Of a stretch of 64,000 nt of DNA, positions 53,393 to 62,878 are shown piece after piece. A model generated the notes under the pieces. That model was not told where the DNA came from and searched no databases. It saw only the letters and a program-made list of their open reading frames with translations. Positions within the stretch are counted from its first letter, which is position 1; every line of letters starts with the position of its first letter. Made by a program: the position numbers and the translations under genes. This DNA comes from Gp1-AA133 sp964641665 (GTDB lineage: Bacteria; Acidobacteriota; Terriglobia; Terriglobales; Acidobacteriaceae), in the NCBI GenBank assembly GCA_964641665.1, contig CAZXKO010000078.1, positions 1 to 64,000 of the forward strand, given 5' to 3'.

Positions 53393-56300
53393 CTAGAACA
53401 GAAATTTAACTGCTACCTGGATCACCCGCGGCCCCAGGTCAGAATGAATCTCGCCAAAGGTCGGCGAACTGATGTCGCTGTTCGGTAGCCGCAAATTCGT
53501 GTGATTGAGGAAGTTGAACAGCTCACCCCGAAATTGCAGTTCTTTTCCCTCCAGCACGCGAATGTTCTTGACGGCCGAGAAATCCCAGTTTGCATACGCA
53601 GGCCCCTGTACCATGTTGCGGCCTGCGTTGCCGAATTGCTGCACCGGGGAGTTCGGGTCGGGCGTGATGCGTTGGAACGCCGCTTTGTTGAGCCATTCCT
53701 GCGGTGTGCGCGGTCCAGAGTTCGGATCGCCTACCAGGTTCGGCCGGTTCGCCGAAAAGCCCGTAATCTCCGGTGCACTGCCTTGCAGGGACGTGTCCGT
53801 CGAGTCGAACACCGTGAACGGCGTTCCACTCATCCATGTCACGATCCCGTTGAATTGCCAGTCGCCGAGTGCGTGCTGATACCAGGTATGTGCCTCTCTC
53901 CAGAAGGGAACGCTCCACTGATAGCTGAGCACCAGCCGGTGCCGCGCGTCGAACATCGACCGGCCCCGCTCGGCAGCCAGGTCAAACGGATTCTGCGCGA
54001 GGTCGTTTTCCCCAGCAACCGGTTGCGACGCCGATCCCGTGATGTTGAACGACGAGACGTCATCAATGGACTTCGAATACGTGTACGAAGCCAGGAACGA
54101 AATCCCGTGGCTGAATCGTTTGCGCAGGCTGGTCTCGAGCGCGTTGTAGTTGGAGTTCGCGATCCCGGCGATCTCGCCGACTGACGCGAAGATACAGCCA
54201 TTCGGTTGCGCCAGCGTGCAACCTGAATACATCCGGCGCTGCAGCACATTGTTCTCGTTCGACAGGCCCGGATAGTAAATCGCCGGATTGCCCTCGACAA
54301 ACCGCGGCAGATGCACTCCGTTCGTTCCCACGTAGCCGATCTGGAACAGCAGGTCGTTTCCAAACGATCTCTGCAGGTTCAGGTTCCAGTCCTGCGCGTA
54401 GGGCAGCTTGAGCTTGGGCGCCACCACGAGCAACGTCATCGGTTCAGAGAACGACCCGTCAAAGGGATTGCTCCCCTGGAACGGGTTCGGAAAATTGACC
54501 GGAAAGCCGGCCTGCGGAGTCGCCAGATACGGCGGCGCGCTGATCGGATCCTGCAGCGGCCCGCCCTGGCCGTTGTAGAACGGCTCGTAGAAAATACCGT
54601 AAGCCGCGCTCACCAGCCATTTGGATCCGCCGGTCGGGTCCCAGGCCAAGCCGATCCGCGGGGCAAACGCGGTTTTCTCGGTTGGAATCAAGCCCGCGGG
54701 CACACCCGGATCGCCGGGATACAACAGACCCTTGGGGGCGCTCGGCAAGACCTTCGACTGCGCACCCGGAACAAAGAGGTTCTGCAAGTTATGCGCTTCC
54801 GTGTACGGGAAGGGCAGTTCGTAGCGTAGTCCATAGTTCAGCGTCAGCCTTGACGTGACCTTGTACGTGTCCTGGCCGTAGAAGTTCAACTCGTTGCCGC
54901 GAATGTGGCGATCGAAATTGCCGCCACCCTGCAGAAAGACCACCGGCGCTCCCGCAAGAAAACTGGCGAACGCATCGGTGAAGGGGAAACTGGCAAAGAC
55001 GAAGAATCCGTTGGATGCAATGCCCTGCAGCGCATTGATCTGGTCGTGCCGGAAGCCACCGCCGAACTTCAATTCATGACGGCCGCGAATCCAGCTCAGC
55101 GAACCGGAAACATCAAACGTATTCTGATACGTGTTGCGGGGACCGGTAATCGGATCGCCCACGGACGCATACCCGCCCACCTGGATGAACGGTGGTCCGG
55201 CGGCTGCCGCCAGCGTGGGCTCGTATTGGAATCCCAGGCTCGACGGCGGTTCGTGATTGATGCGTTCGCCAAACAGAAACTTGTTGCGCAAGAACGAGAA
55301 TCGCCCAATTCCCACCACCCCGGGGGAGAAGCTATGCGTCTCCTGCACCACGAAGTTCTGCGCGCGATCTTCCTCGCCCACGGGAAAACCTGGCACATTC
55401 GCTCCCGAAGGCGACAGCGGATCGGTCGTCGGTCCGCCGCTGAACATGTAGCGGAAATTCAGCGTGTCCGTCGGTGAAAGATATTGGTCGAATCGCAATC
55501 CGAACTGATCGTTATTGACGCTTAGCGACTGGGTCGTGACGAAGGTGTTGAGCCCCTGGTTTGGCCGAGGGTAGAAGTCCAAGATATTTTGCGAAATTGA
55601 ATCGATCGGGAACGGAAGCACGTTGTTCGGAACTGGAACCGGAACGGGTTGCCCGCCGATGAACTGGAATCCGTACAATTGATGCTGCGGGTTTTGTTGA
55701 ATATCGGTGCATAGGCCGCTTGAGTCAAAGGTGTGTCCTGAGACCGTGCACAACTCCGAGAAATTACCTTGCCGCTGCAGCAACGACGGCACGGTCGGGT
55801 TCACCGTCTCCCCCTGACGGTTGCGGAACCCCTCGTAATACCCGAAAAAGAATGTCCGGTCCTTCACGATCGGCCCACCGAAAGTTCCGCCAAACTGGTT
55901 TTGCTTCAGCGGTTGCACCGTGCTGGTCGAGAAATCGGATGCGTCCATGGCGTCGTTGCGCAGGAACTCCCACAATGCGCCGTGAAACGAGTTGGCGCCC
56001 GAACGCGTGACGATATTCGTCGTCGATCCCGTATTCTGGCCGAATTCTGCGTTCGCATTATGCGTGAGAATGCGGAACTCCGAGATCGCGTCGATCGGTG
56101 GCTTCAGCACGAAGCCCGCATCCACTGAGTTCACGTTGTTGGCCCCGTCGATCAGGAAGTTGTTCGACTCCGGCCGCTGGCCGTCTACGGCGTAAGCCTG
56201 TCCGTTGCGCAGCGACCCGCCCGCTTCCTGCAATCCCTTGGTGAGGGGCACAACCCCTGTCTGCAACAGCCCTAATTGCGAGAAGTTGCGACCGTCGAGG

Positions 56301-56737
56301 GGAAGGTCGAGCAGTTCGCGCTCTAGCACCGGCATCCCCAGGCTGCTGGTGGTGCTTTGAATCATCTGCGCGTCCGCCATCACCTGCACCTGTTCCGTAC
56401 TCGCGCCCACCGCCAGGCGCACCGGCACCGTCGGCGTCTCGTTCACATTGAGCGAGATCCCTTCCTGCAGATATTTCTGGAAGCCCTGCGCTGCGACCTC
56501 GATGGTGTAGTGCCCCACCGGCAACTCAACCAGGAGATAGCTGCCATCGCGGCCCGACGTCGCCGTGCGCGTCAGCCCCGTCTCCGTTTGTCGGGCGGTC
56601 ACCGTCGCGCCCCGTACCACCGCGCCACTGGGATCCGAGACCGTCCCACGGATGCTGCCCGTGATCTGCTGGGCCGCGACGTTCAAGGTGAGCAACATTG
56701 CTAACAGGACACACTTCGAGTATCTGAGGCAGCGCAT
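53393..56737 (-). CDS. TonB-dependent receptor, Oar-like, with carboxypeptidase-regulatory-like domain
   Basis: The 1114-residue protein has a signal peptide (to about residue 22), a CarboxypepD_reg fold (GSIRGTVSDPSGAVVRGATV), a plug domain (about 110-250) and a barrel ending in VKFLF. An in-frame GTG lies three codons before the ATG at 56737; the ATG is preferred since the GGGAG motif is too close to the GTG. It follows a small exported-protein gene by 47 bases and precedes the probable selenoprotein by 33 bases. Confidence 0.92.
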   Translation of the reverse strand: MRCLRYSKCVLLAMLLTLNVAAQQITGSIRGTVSDPSGAVVRGATVTARQTETGLTRTATSGRDGSYLLVELPVGHYTIEVAAQGFQKYLQEGISLNVNETPTVPVRLAVGASTEQVQVMADAQMIQSTTSSLGMPVLERELLDLPLDGRNFSQLGLLQTGVVPLTKGLQEAGGSLRNGQAYAVDGQRPESNNFLIDGANNVNSVDAGFVLKPPIDAISEFRILTHNANAEFGQNTGSTTNIVTRSGANSFHGALWEFLRNDAMDASDFSTSTVQPLKQNQFGGTFGGPIVKDRTFFFGYYEGFRNRQGETVNPTVPSLLQRQGNFSELCTVSGHTFDSSGLCTDIQQNPQHQLYGFQFIGGQPVPVPVPNNVLPFPIDSISQNILDFYPRPNQGLNTFVTTQSLSVNNDQFGLRFDQYLSPTDTLNFRYMFSGGPTTDPLSPSGANVPGFPVGEEDRAQNFVVQETHSFSPGVVGIGRFSFLRNKFLFGERINHEPPSSLGFQYEPTLAAAAGPPFIQVGGYASVGDPITGPRNTYQNTFDVSGSLSWIRGRHELKFGGGFRHDQINALQGIASNGFFVFASFPFTDAFASFLAGAPVVFLQGGGNFDRHIRGNELNFYGQDTYKVTSRLTLNYGLRYELPFPYTEAHNLQNLFVPGAQSKVLPSAPKGLLYPGDPGVPAGLIPTEKTAFAPRIGLAWDPTGGSKWLVSAAYGIFYEPFYNGQGGPLQDPISAPPYLATPQAGFPVNFPNPFQGSNPFDGSFSEPMTLLVVAPKLKLPYAQDWNLNLQRSFGNDLLFQIGYVGTNGVHLPRFVEGNPAIYYPGLSNENNVLQRRMYSGCTLAQPNGCIFASVGEIAGIANSNYNALETSLRKRFSHGISFLASYTYSKSIDDVSSFNITGSASQPVAGENDLAQNPFDLAAERGRSMFDARHRLVLSYQWSVPFWREAHTWYQHALGDWQFNGIVTWMSGTPFTVFDSTDTSLQGSAPEITGFSANRPNLVGDPNSGPRTPQEWLNKAAFQRITPDPNSPVQQFGNAGRNMVQGPAYANWDFSAVKNIRVLEGKELQFRGELFNFLNHTNLRLPNSDISSPTFGEIHSDLGPRVIQVAVKFLF

Positions 56738-56784
56738 AGTCCCCACTCTCCCACGGGCGAATTGATCCGACTTTTGGTTGGAAG

Positions 56785-57168
56785 CTACTTGGCGTCGGCC
56801 AGCGGCTCGATCTTCTCGATCACAAACGCGTGCGACCCTCCACGCTCAAACACCTTGCCGGTGGCCGTCACTTTCTGCCCGGCAAAAGGCAGCAGCTTGT
56901 CATTCTGTCCGCTCGACGGTGTGGTGTCGGCGATCGGCCAGTAGATGGTTCCGTTGGCAGTGAGAATCACCAGCGGAGATCCAGCCTTCGCACAGGCGAC
57001 AGCGCAATCGTGGCTGATCGGTTTCTCCAGGCCCTTGGTAAAGGCGCAGGCGGAGTCGAGCACGTAGCCTTGTACGGTCTCGGGTTTCGATTTTGCGGAG
57101 CCTGCCCACAGAGACGCCGCCAGAAAGAGCGGTACCGCTACTCTTGCAGCCGTTCCACTGATTGTCAT
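56785..57168 (-). CDS. Small exported protein of unknown function, four cysteines
   Basis: The 127-residue protein has a signal peptide (to about residue 25) and a compact domain with cysteines in VLDSACAF, SHDCAVACAK and a beta-rich C-terminal half (VTATGKVFERGGSHAFVIEK). The last part resembles an OB-like barrel (KLLPFAGQKVTATGKV). I do not recognise a family. It lies between a terminator and the TonB receptor gene, with which it is probably co-transcribed. Confidence 0.72.
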   Translation of the reverse strand: MTISGTAARVAVPLFLAASLWAGSAKSKPETVQGYVLDSACAFTKGLEKPISHDCAVACAKAGSPLVILTANGTIYWPIADTTPSSGQNDKLLPFAGQKVTATGKVFERGGSHAFVIEKIEPLADAK

Positions 57169-57225
57169 AGAACCCCCAAACCAGAGTGAACTGCCAACTG
57201 CTGGACCCCGACTTCTACTCTGCTC

Positions 57226-57259
57226 AAAAAACCCCGGCTAGCTTTGCGACTAGCCGGGG
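57226..57259 (-). terminator. Rho-independent terminator after the kinase/regulator/CRTAC1 operon
   Basis: On the minus strand CCCCGGCTAG and CTAGCCGGGG form a perfect ten-base stem with an eight-base loop, followed by six T residues. It lies about 135 bases after the CRTAC1 stop and before the next gene on the strand. Confidence 0.85.
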
Positions 57260-57393
57260 ACAAATTATTGCCCGGCAGCATCTGCCGGTATCTCTAGGGG
57301 TGCCTCGAGTCGCGCGTGGGGGCGCAAAGGAGGACTTATGAATTGCTCGGGACTTTAATCGGAATGCAGATTCGGGACAATACTGAAAAAATA

Positions 57394-59100
57394 CTAGAAG
57401 TGGTCGAGGCCCCGAATTCCCTTTGACTCTACGCACTCGTACGCTTTTCCCGAGGACAGAGCCTTGTACTCCTCGGTTTGGCCGCTGGGCCATTGAATGA
57501 CAACCCGCTCGATCCGGTCGCGTTGGCCGACCCCAAACGTCACCGGCAGCTCCGACTGCGAGAGATAACTGGATCCACTCTTCACCAGTCGAGACTGGCT
57601 CGTGCCTCCATACTCGATCCGGACATTTGCGCCGATCGCATCCCGGTTCGACTTGGTGCCCACCAGGCGAAAGCGAATGCTGCGATTCCCTGAACTCATG
57701 TCGTTGCGGTACAGGAATGCAGGTCCGTTGTTGGTGGTGATGAGAAGATCAAGATCGCCATCACGATCAAAGTCTCCGTAAGCGAGCCCCCGGCCCACTT
57801 TCGGCTGGTTAAACACCGGGCCGGCTTCGGGAGCCACATCCCGAAAAATGCCCTTGCCGTTATTCAGAAACAGTTGCGGCGGCTGCGCGTACCCAACGTT
57901 TCCTCGAATATTCCGCACTGTATCGTCGATATGTCCATTCGCAATCGCCAGGTCGAGAGACCCGTCCAAATCAACATCGAAAAAAGCGCAGCCGAATCCC
58001 AGGCTGTTTTTCGACGCTAGGCCGATTCCCGCTGTCGTCGCTACATCCTCGTACGCGCCTTTTCCGTCCGCGCGGTACAGCCCGATCATTTCGTTATCGA
58101 AGTTCGTGATCGCGATTCCTGTCGTGCCGGCGTTCGTGAAGTCGCCGGTGTCCACGCCCATGCCAGCCCGAGCCTTCCCCTCGGTGCTCAGCGCGAGGCC
58201 GGCTTCCATGCCGACATCTTTGAAGGTGCCGTTGTGCAGGTTGCGATAGAGTTTGTTGGGCTGCGTGTCGTTGGCCACTAGCAGGTCGGGCCAGCCGTCT
58301 TGGTCGTAGTCGAGCATCGCGACCCCAAGCGACTTCGAACTGCTGTCAAACACTCCGCTCTTCGCGGTGATGTCTTCGAACGTCCCGTTACCTTTGTTGT
58401 GAAAGAGCCAGCAGGTCTCGCCGCGGTAAGCCTCAGGCGTGCAGTACGACTTGTGCTTTCCATCCAGGCTGCAGAAGACGTCGTGCTCCGGCGACCACCT
58501 CACGTAATTGCACACGAAGAGATCGAGCAGCCCGTCGCGGTCGAAATCGAACCACAGTGCCGAAGTGCTCATGGCCTGTCGTCCACCCAGGCCGCTGTTC
58601 TGCGTGACATCCAGAAACGTTCCCTTGCCCGTGTTTTTGAACAGTCGGTTTTGCCCGACGCAGGTTACCAGGATGTCGGGGAACCCGTCATTGTTGTAGT
58701 CCCCGACCGCCACTCCCATGCCGTACATCTCCACATCTAGGCCCGCCGCCCGAGTGACGTCGTTAAACGTCCCGTTGTGATTATTGCGATAGAGCTTGAG
58801 CGTGCTTCGCTGGCGTTTATGTCCCGGCCAATCCATGGCGTTGAGGAGCAGAATGTCCTGCCATCCGTCCGCGTCATAGTCGAGGAAGGCGCAACCGGAG
58901 CCCAGCGTTTCGGGCAGCAGTTTGCCTCCAAACGCGCCGCTATTGTGATGGAATGGAATTCCGGCGTCGGACGTCACGTCGGTGAGTTTGAAGCCAAGAG
59001 GAGAAGCTGCAGGCGCCGGCACCGCCCAGGTTTCATTCATTCCGAGCCCGGCAGCTGATACAAGTCCCGCCATACCCCGCAGGAACGATCTACGGTTCAC
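57394..59100 (-). CDS. CRTAC1-type protein: VCBS/FG-GAP repeats with ASPIC/UnbV tail
   Basis: The 568-residue protein has a Tat-like signal (NRRSFLRGMAGLVS). About seven calcium-loop repeats follow (YDADGWQDIL, YNNDGFPDIL, FDRDGLLDLF, YDQDGWPDLL, VDLDGSLDLA, FDRDGDLDLL) and an ASPIC/UnbV tail (TKSNRDAIGANV). The GTG start at 59100 overlaps the TGA of the LuxR-type regulator gene (GTGA), so its translation is coupled to the signalling genes. This makes it the only CRTAC1 gene in the window joined to a two-component system. Confidence 0.92.
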   Translation of the reverse strand: MNRRSFLRGMAGLVSAAGLGMNETWAVPAPAASPLGFKLTDVTSDAGIPFHHNSGAFGGKLLPETLGSGCAFLDYDADGWQDILLLNAMDWPGHKRQRSTLKLYRNNHNGTFNDVTRAAGLDVEMYGMGVAVGDYNNDGFPDILVTCVGQNRLFKNTGKGTFLDVTQNSGLGGRQAMSTSALWFDFDRDGLLDLFVCNYVRWSPEHDVFCSLDGKHKSYCTPEAYRGETCWLFHNKGNGTFEDITAKSGVFDSSSKSLGVAMLDYDQDGWPDLLVANDTQPNKLYRNLHNGTFKDVGMEAGLALSTEGKARAGMGVDTGDFTNAGTTGIAITNFDNEMIGLYRADGKGAYEDVATTAGIGLASKNSLGFGCAFFDVDLDGSLDLAIANGHIDDTVRNIRGNVGYAQPPQLFLNNGKGIFRDVAPEAGPVFNQPKVGRGLAYGDFDRDGDLDLLITTNNGPAFLYRNDMSSGNRSIRFRLVGTKSNRDAIGANVRIEYGGTSQSRLVKSGSSYLSQSELPVTFGVGQRDRIERVVIQWPSGQTEEYKALSSGKAYECVESKGIRGLDHF

Positions 59101-59726
59101 GGGACGTTCACCAGCCCGTGACGAATCGCATACACCACCAGCTCCGCCGTCTTGTGAATGCCGAGTGCGTCCATGATGTTGGCCCGGTGCACCGCCACCG
59201 TGTTGACGCTGAGGCCAAGCTGGTCGGCGATTTCCTTGTTCGACTTGCCGTCAACAATCAACTGCAGGATCTCCAGTTCGCGAGTGGTGAGGCCGCCATT
59301 GCGCTCACCCTTGAGAGCAGTCCGCTTGGCTACTTGGGGATCGAGCACCACCTCGCCCTCGGCAACCTTTCGAATCGCTGCCGGCAACTCCAGGTCGACC
59401 GCGTTCTTCAGGACGTAGCCCCGCGCTCCCGCATCGAGAGCCTGGTGCACTAGCGTGTCTTCCGAATGCATGCTGAGCATCAGGATGGCTTGCTCCGGAG
59501 ACGTCTCAAGAATGCGGCGGGTCGCAATCAAGCCGCTGGTCCTGGGCATGGCGCAGTCCATCACAATCACCTTCGGTTTCAGCTCCTGCGCCAACCGGAT
59601 CGCTTCTTCGCCATCTCCCGCTTCACCGACGACCGTGATGTCCGCTTCATCCTCAAGCATCCGGCGGAACCCGCGCCGTACCAGGCTGTGGTCGTCCACC
59701 AGCAGGACGGTTATCTTATTCGGCAT
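59097..59726 (-). CDS. NarL/FixJ-family response regulator
   Basis: The 209-residue protein has a receiver domain (residues 1-120) with acidic DD at 11-12, phospho-acceptor Asp57 (VIVMDCAM) and Lys107 (VLKNAV), and a LuxR-type helix-turn-helix at about 147-190 (LTTRELEILQLIVDGKSNKE). Its start overlaps the kinase gene by 11 bases and its stop overlaps the CRTAC1 start. The CRTAC1 protein and nearby receptor genes are candidate targets. Confidence 0.94.
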   Translation of the reverse strand: MPNKITVLLVDDHSLVRRGFRRMLEDEADITVVGEAGDGEEAIRLAQELKPKVIVMDCAMPRTSGLIATRRILETSPEQAILMLSMHSEDTLVHQALDAGARGYVLKNAVDLELPAAIRKVAEGEVVLDPQVAKRTALKGERNGGLTTRELEILQLIVDGKSNKEIADQLGLSVNTVAVHRANIMDALGIHKTAELVVYAIRHGLVNVP

Positions 59727-61089
59727 GGGCTTCTACTCTCTCCTTCGAAACCGTTAAACGAAGCAACGTGCCGCCACCCGGCGGCTGCGAGAATTCGATC
59801 CGGCCTCCCAGCAACTCTGCACGCTCGCGCATCGCCACCAACCCGATTCCCGGGCTCCCCGCGTCTCGGCTGAAACCCTTTCCGTGGTCTTCGACTTCGA
59901 GTTCCAGACGATCCGCCAGAAACCGCAGTCGCACCCACGCCTTGCTTGCGCCGGAGTGGCGGGCCGCGTTGTTCAGCGCTTCCTGCAACACACGGTAGAT
60001 GTGTATGCTGGCGCTGCCGCTGATGGGGAAGGCCCCCCCCGACTTCTCGTAGGATATGCCAATGCCCGTCTGCTTTTCCACGGTGGCCAGATACCAGTCC
60101 ACCGTGGTCTCCAGCCCCGACTCCTCGAGCATTACCGGATGCAACGCCTGCGACAGGCTGCGCACGTTGTCCAGCGTGGTCTGGGCAATGCCCCGAACCT
60201 CTTTGAGTTCCGTGCGTACCGGAGAATCCTCCGGAGTATGTTTTTCCGCTCGTCCCAGCATCGATCCCACTGCAGTCAGAATCTGACCGAACTCGTCGTG
60301 CAGTTCGCGCGAAATGTGCCGTAGCGTCGATTCCTGGGTTGCAATCAGCTTCTGCGCCAGATCGCTCCTCTGTTCCGAAAGCGTCGCCAGCTGCGCGAAC
60401 AGCTGCCGGTTGAAGTAAATCAGGTAAAGACTGGTCAGCAGGATCGCGCCCAGCGTCGCCCCAAGAAACACGTACACCTGGCGCTGCACGCGGTCGTAAA
60501 TCTGCCGGATCTGCAGATCTGCTTGCTCCTCGCTCTCGTTGTTTTGCACCAGGAGACGCGCCACCGCCGTGCTCAACGCCGCCTGCCGCGCCTGCAGCGT
60601 CAGCCGGATCTGTGTGCGCGCTTCGTCCGGCTTCCCATCCTGCGCGATGGCAAAGGTGCGGTCCACCGCGTCCCAGAACTGGGCCAGCGACTGCGCCAGA
60701 TATTGCCTCTGTTCGGGCGTGCGATGAGTGGGAGCGAGTTCCTCTTCTACCCGGAACGCGGCATCCAGGTCAGACCGGACGCGCTGAAACTGCGCCGACC
60801 ATGCAGTGATGGGATAAGGCTCATCGTTGTCGAGCATGTCGCGCATCGCCAGCGCGAGCGAATTGAGATCGTTCTGGATGCGCAGCAGCTGTAACGAGTC
60901 TTTACGATTGCGATCGGCGATGTTGTTCTGCAGCGCCCGCAATCCCGCAATTTGCTGGGTGGTGTACCACGAGTATGCAACCACGGCAGCAAGCGTAATG
61001 ATCAGGCCAAGAAATAGACCCGCCGTCGGGGACCGTACCGTGGAGCGCTGCACACCCCGAGAATATAACGTTGAGGATCGAAGCGCCAA
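59716..61089 (-). CDS. NarX-type sensor histidine kinase
   Basis: The 457-residue protein has two membrane segments (about 22-41 and 206-226) flanking a helical periplasmic sensor of about 165 residues, with no classical PAS fold visible. The HisKA_3 domain has phospho-acceptor His264 (RELHDEFGQ) and a HATPase follows (ALNNAARHSGAS, DHGKGF, GIGLVAMRERAEL). The start is unclear: TTG at 61089 or GTG at 61053; neither has a strong ribosome-binding site. Cognate to the overlapping LuxR-type regulator. Confidence 0.9.
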   Translation of the reverse strand: MALRSSTLYSRGVQRSTVRSPTAGLFLGLIITLAAVVAYSWYTTQQIAGLRALQNNIADRNRKDSLQLLRIQNDLNSLALAMRDMLDNDEPYPITAWSAQFQRVRSDLDAAFRVEEELAPTHRTPEQRQYLAQSLAQFWDAVDRTFAIAQDGKPDEARTQIRLTLQARQAALSTAVARLLVQNNESEEQADLQIRQIYDRVQRQVYVFLGATLGAILLTSLYLIYFNRQLFAQLATLSEQRSDLAQKLIATQESTLRHISRELHDEFGQILTAVGSMLGRAEKHTPEDSPVRTELKEVRGIAQTTLDNVRSLSQALHPVMLEESGLETTVDWYLATVEKQTGIGISYEKSGGAFPISGSASIHIYRVLQEALNNAARHSGASKAWVRLRFLADRLELEVEDHGKGFSRDAGSPGIGLVAMRERAELLGGRIEFSQPPGGGTLLRLTVSKERVEAHAE

Positions 61090-61114
61090 ACCTGGCGCAT
61101 GCCGCAGATTTTGG

Positions 61115-61531
61115 CTAGTGGCTCACGAAGGATCGTTGGGAGGGTTGCGGCTGACGCGGCCGCCGTTCCTTGATTTCTCGGATCGGCGACGTGATGATCG
61201 GCGTTCGGTATGCGGGATGATGAAACTCCAGTCGCATGCCCCGGCCGAGAAAGCGCACCTTGAGCATCGTGCCGCCCCAGGTTGACCCCGCGATGGCCAC
61301 CGGCACCGGCCGTGGGCAGAACTCGGGGTGTCCCCAGATCAAAGCCTGGTTGTCACCCAAAAACACCGCCGTATAACAGTGATGCTGGGTGTGAATCTTG
61401 AGAACCGTTTGCGGTTGCAGGTCTGCCAGGAAGACTCCGCCCTCAATCTCCGATTGCACGATGTTGTGGTTCACCTCATCGCACAGGTTGGCGTGAGGGT
61501 GAAACATCGTGACTTGCAGATTCGGGTCCAA
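61115..61531 (-). CDS. Conserved-looking hypothetical protein, PilZ-like beta-rich
   Basis: The 138-residue protein is beta-rich, with FLADLQPQTVLKIHTQHHCY, LGDNQALIWGHPEFC and a basic, proline-rich tail. A short beta-barrel such as PilZ is possible but no RxxxR motif is seen, so I do not assign it. An ATG at 61507 could also be the start. It lies 25 bases before the kinase gene and may be in that operon. Confidence 0.6.
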   Translation of the reverse strand: MDPNLQVTMFHPHANLCDEVNHNIVQSEIEGGVFLADLQPQTVLKIHTQHHCYTAVFLGDNQALIWGHPEFCPRPVPVAIAGSTWGGTMLKVRFLGRGMRLEFHHPAYRTPIITSPIREIKERRPRQPQPSQRSFVSH

Positions 61532-61681
61532 GGAATCGGTGCTTTCTCTAAATAGACGTCTCGATTATTCCCCGGTGAGCCTGGAAAGGGAAGGATTTTC
61601 AGACGTCAGAAACCAAGCCTCGCCTTCCCCGGCTGGTTTGGTTCCGTTTCACGGATCATACCTCAGCTCGAGCTCGCTTGC

Positions 61682-62230
61682 TTAGCTTTCGCGCATTACC
61701 GTCGACGAGGCCAAAATTCCAGCCGCCATCTCCAGTTCGTGCAGATCCTCCCGACTAAAATCCGCCCCAGCATACGTTGCCTCGGAGCCCTTACGCGAAA
61801 TCTGGATCACTCCCAGCACTCGGGAGTTCTCGTCAATCACCGGCGCCGACATCAACTTCTGGATCGGAAGCGGTTCGCTGCTATCCACGCCTTCCGAACT
61901 GCCCAGTTTGATCGACTCGAAAATGCTGGCATGTTTCACGCGTGCGAAATTGTTGAAGATCTCCGGTTTCTTGCTGATCGCCGTGTGGGCTGCAATCGAC
62001 GTGCTCGAAACCGGAATCGATCCGGCCGTCCGCAACTCGTCGGGATAGATGAAGTTCAACAACCCGCGCTTCAGCCGCAAAATGGCAACTTCGGTCTGCT
62101 GCACCTGGAACATCTTGGCGAGGACTCCGCAAACCTGGCGCGGCGTAACGTCCTGATCCACAAGATGCTCCAGAGGAGACATGTCCGGCGTCGGTCCCGG
62201 AGTCTTCAGAAATTGAGACCTATGGCTCAT
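61682..62230 (-). CDS. GAF-domain protein
   Basis: The 182-residue protein has one GAF-like domain (about residues 40-175) with ILRLKRGLLNFIYPDELRTA, then SAPVIDENSRVLGVIQISRKG. The ATG at 62230 with GAGGTAAG upstream was chosen; a longer frame starts at 62320. Without an output domain it may bind a small molecule and act through a partner, possibly the nearby two-component system (150 bases downstream). Confidence 0.8.
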   Translation of the reverse strand: MSHRSQFLKTPGPTPDMSPLEHLVDQDVTPRQVCGVLAKMFQVQQTEVAILRLKRGLLNFIYPDELRTAGSIPVSSTSIAAHTAISKKPEIFNNFARVKHASIFESIKLGSSEGVDSSEPLPIQKLMSAPVIDENSRVLGVIQISRKGSEATYAGADFSREDLHELEMAAGILASSTVMRES

Positions 62231-62878
62231 ATCCGTCTTACCTCGTGTAAGACCAAAACCACGGAAAAGCCCCCGCAGCTTGGGCGCCATTCTGGACCCG
62301 CCTGCCTGAGTTCCCAGCAATCGTCTTTAAGGTCTTTCGCATCAACGAAATGCGCAGGTGTGAGCCAGTCGGAGGTGCGGCACCCGGCGAAGGTCCCTGT
62401 CAATGCGCGCGATCAAGTTGACAGTTTTCGTCACTCAGGACGACGGAGCGGCAGGATCGGCTCGTTGGAATCAGTCAGAAGCTCCCTGGTCGAAGCTGGC
62501 CTTCGGACGAGGGACTATTCGTACCTTCATGACAATCACCACCGCCACCAGAACGCCCGATGCGGCGTCCGCAACCGCGACCGCCGCCGCATGTAGCAAA
62601 AATGCCGTACACCAGCCACAACATCAAGCCTTCGTTAAAGTTTGTGAAAGACAAAATTCACAGAGGAATTTTTTTTCCGTAACTTCGCTTTAATTTTTTT
62701 CGGGGACTGAGAAATGGCAGCCTGGCGCGCACAAAGATCCTTCCGCGATGCCATTCCGGGGTTGCGCCGACGCGGCACGATTGTGACGAAGCTGTTCGCG
62801 ATTGTACTTTTGATACTAGCTCCAAGTCGCCCCTTCCTGTAACGTAACCAAGTGTCGGGAAGGCCGGGGAAATTCGAG
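62231..62878. other. Intergenic gap of 648 bases
   Basis: This divergent gap lies between the GAF gene and the LolA-like gene. I see no convincing gene. Part of it (62640-62700) is AT-rich with T-runs, unlike the GC-rich surroundings, and could hold promoters. Short open frames on both strands lack ribosome-binding sites and recognisable motifs. Confidence 0.45.
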
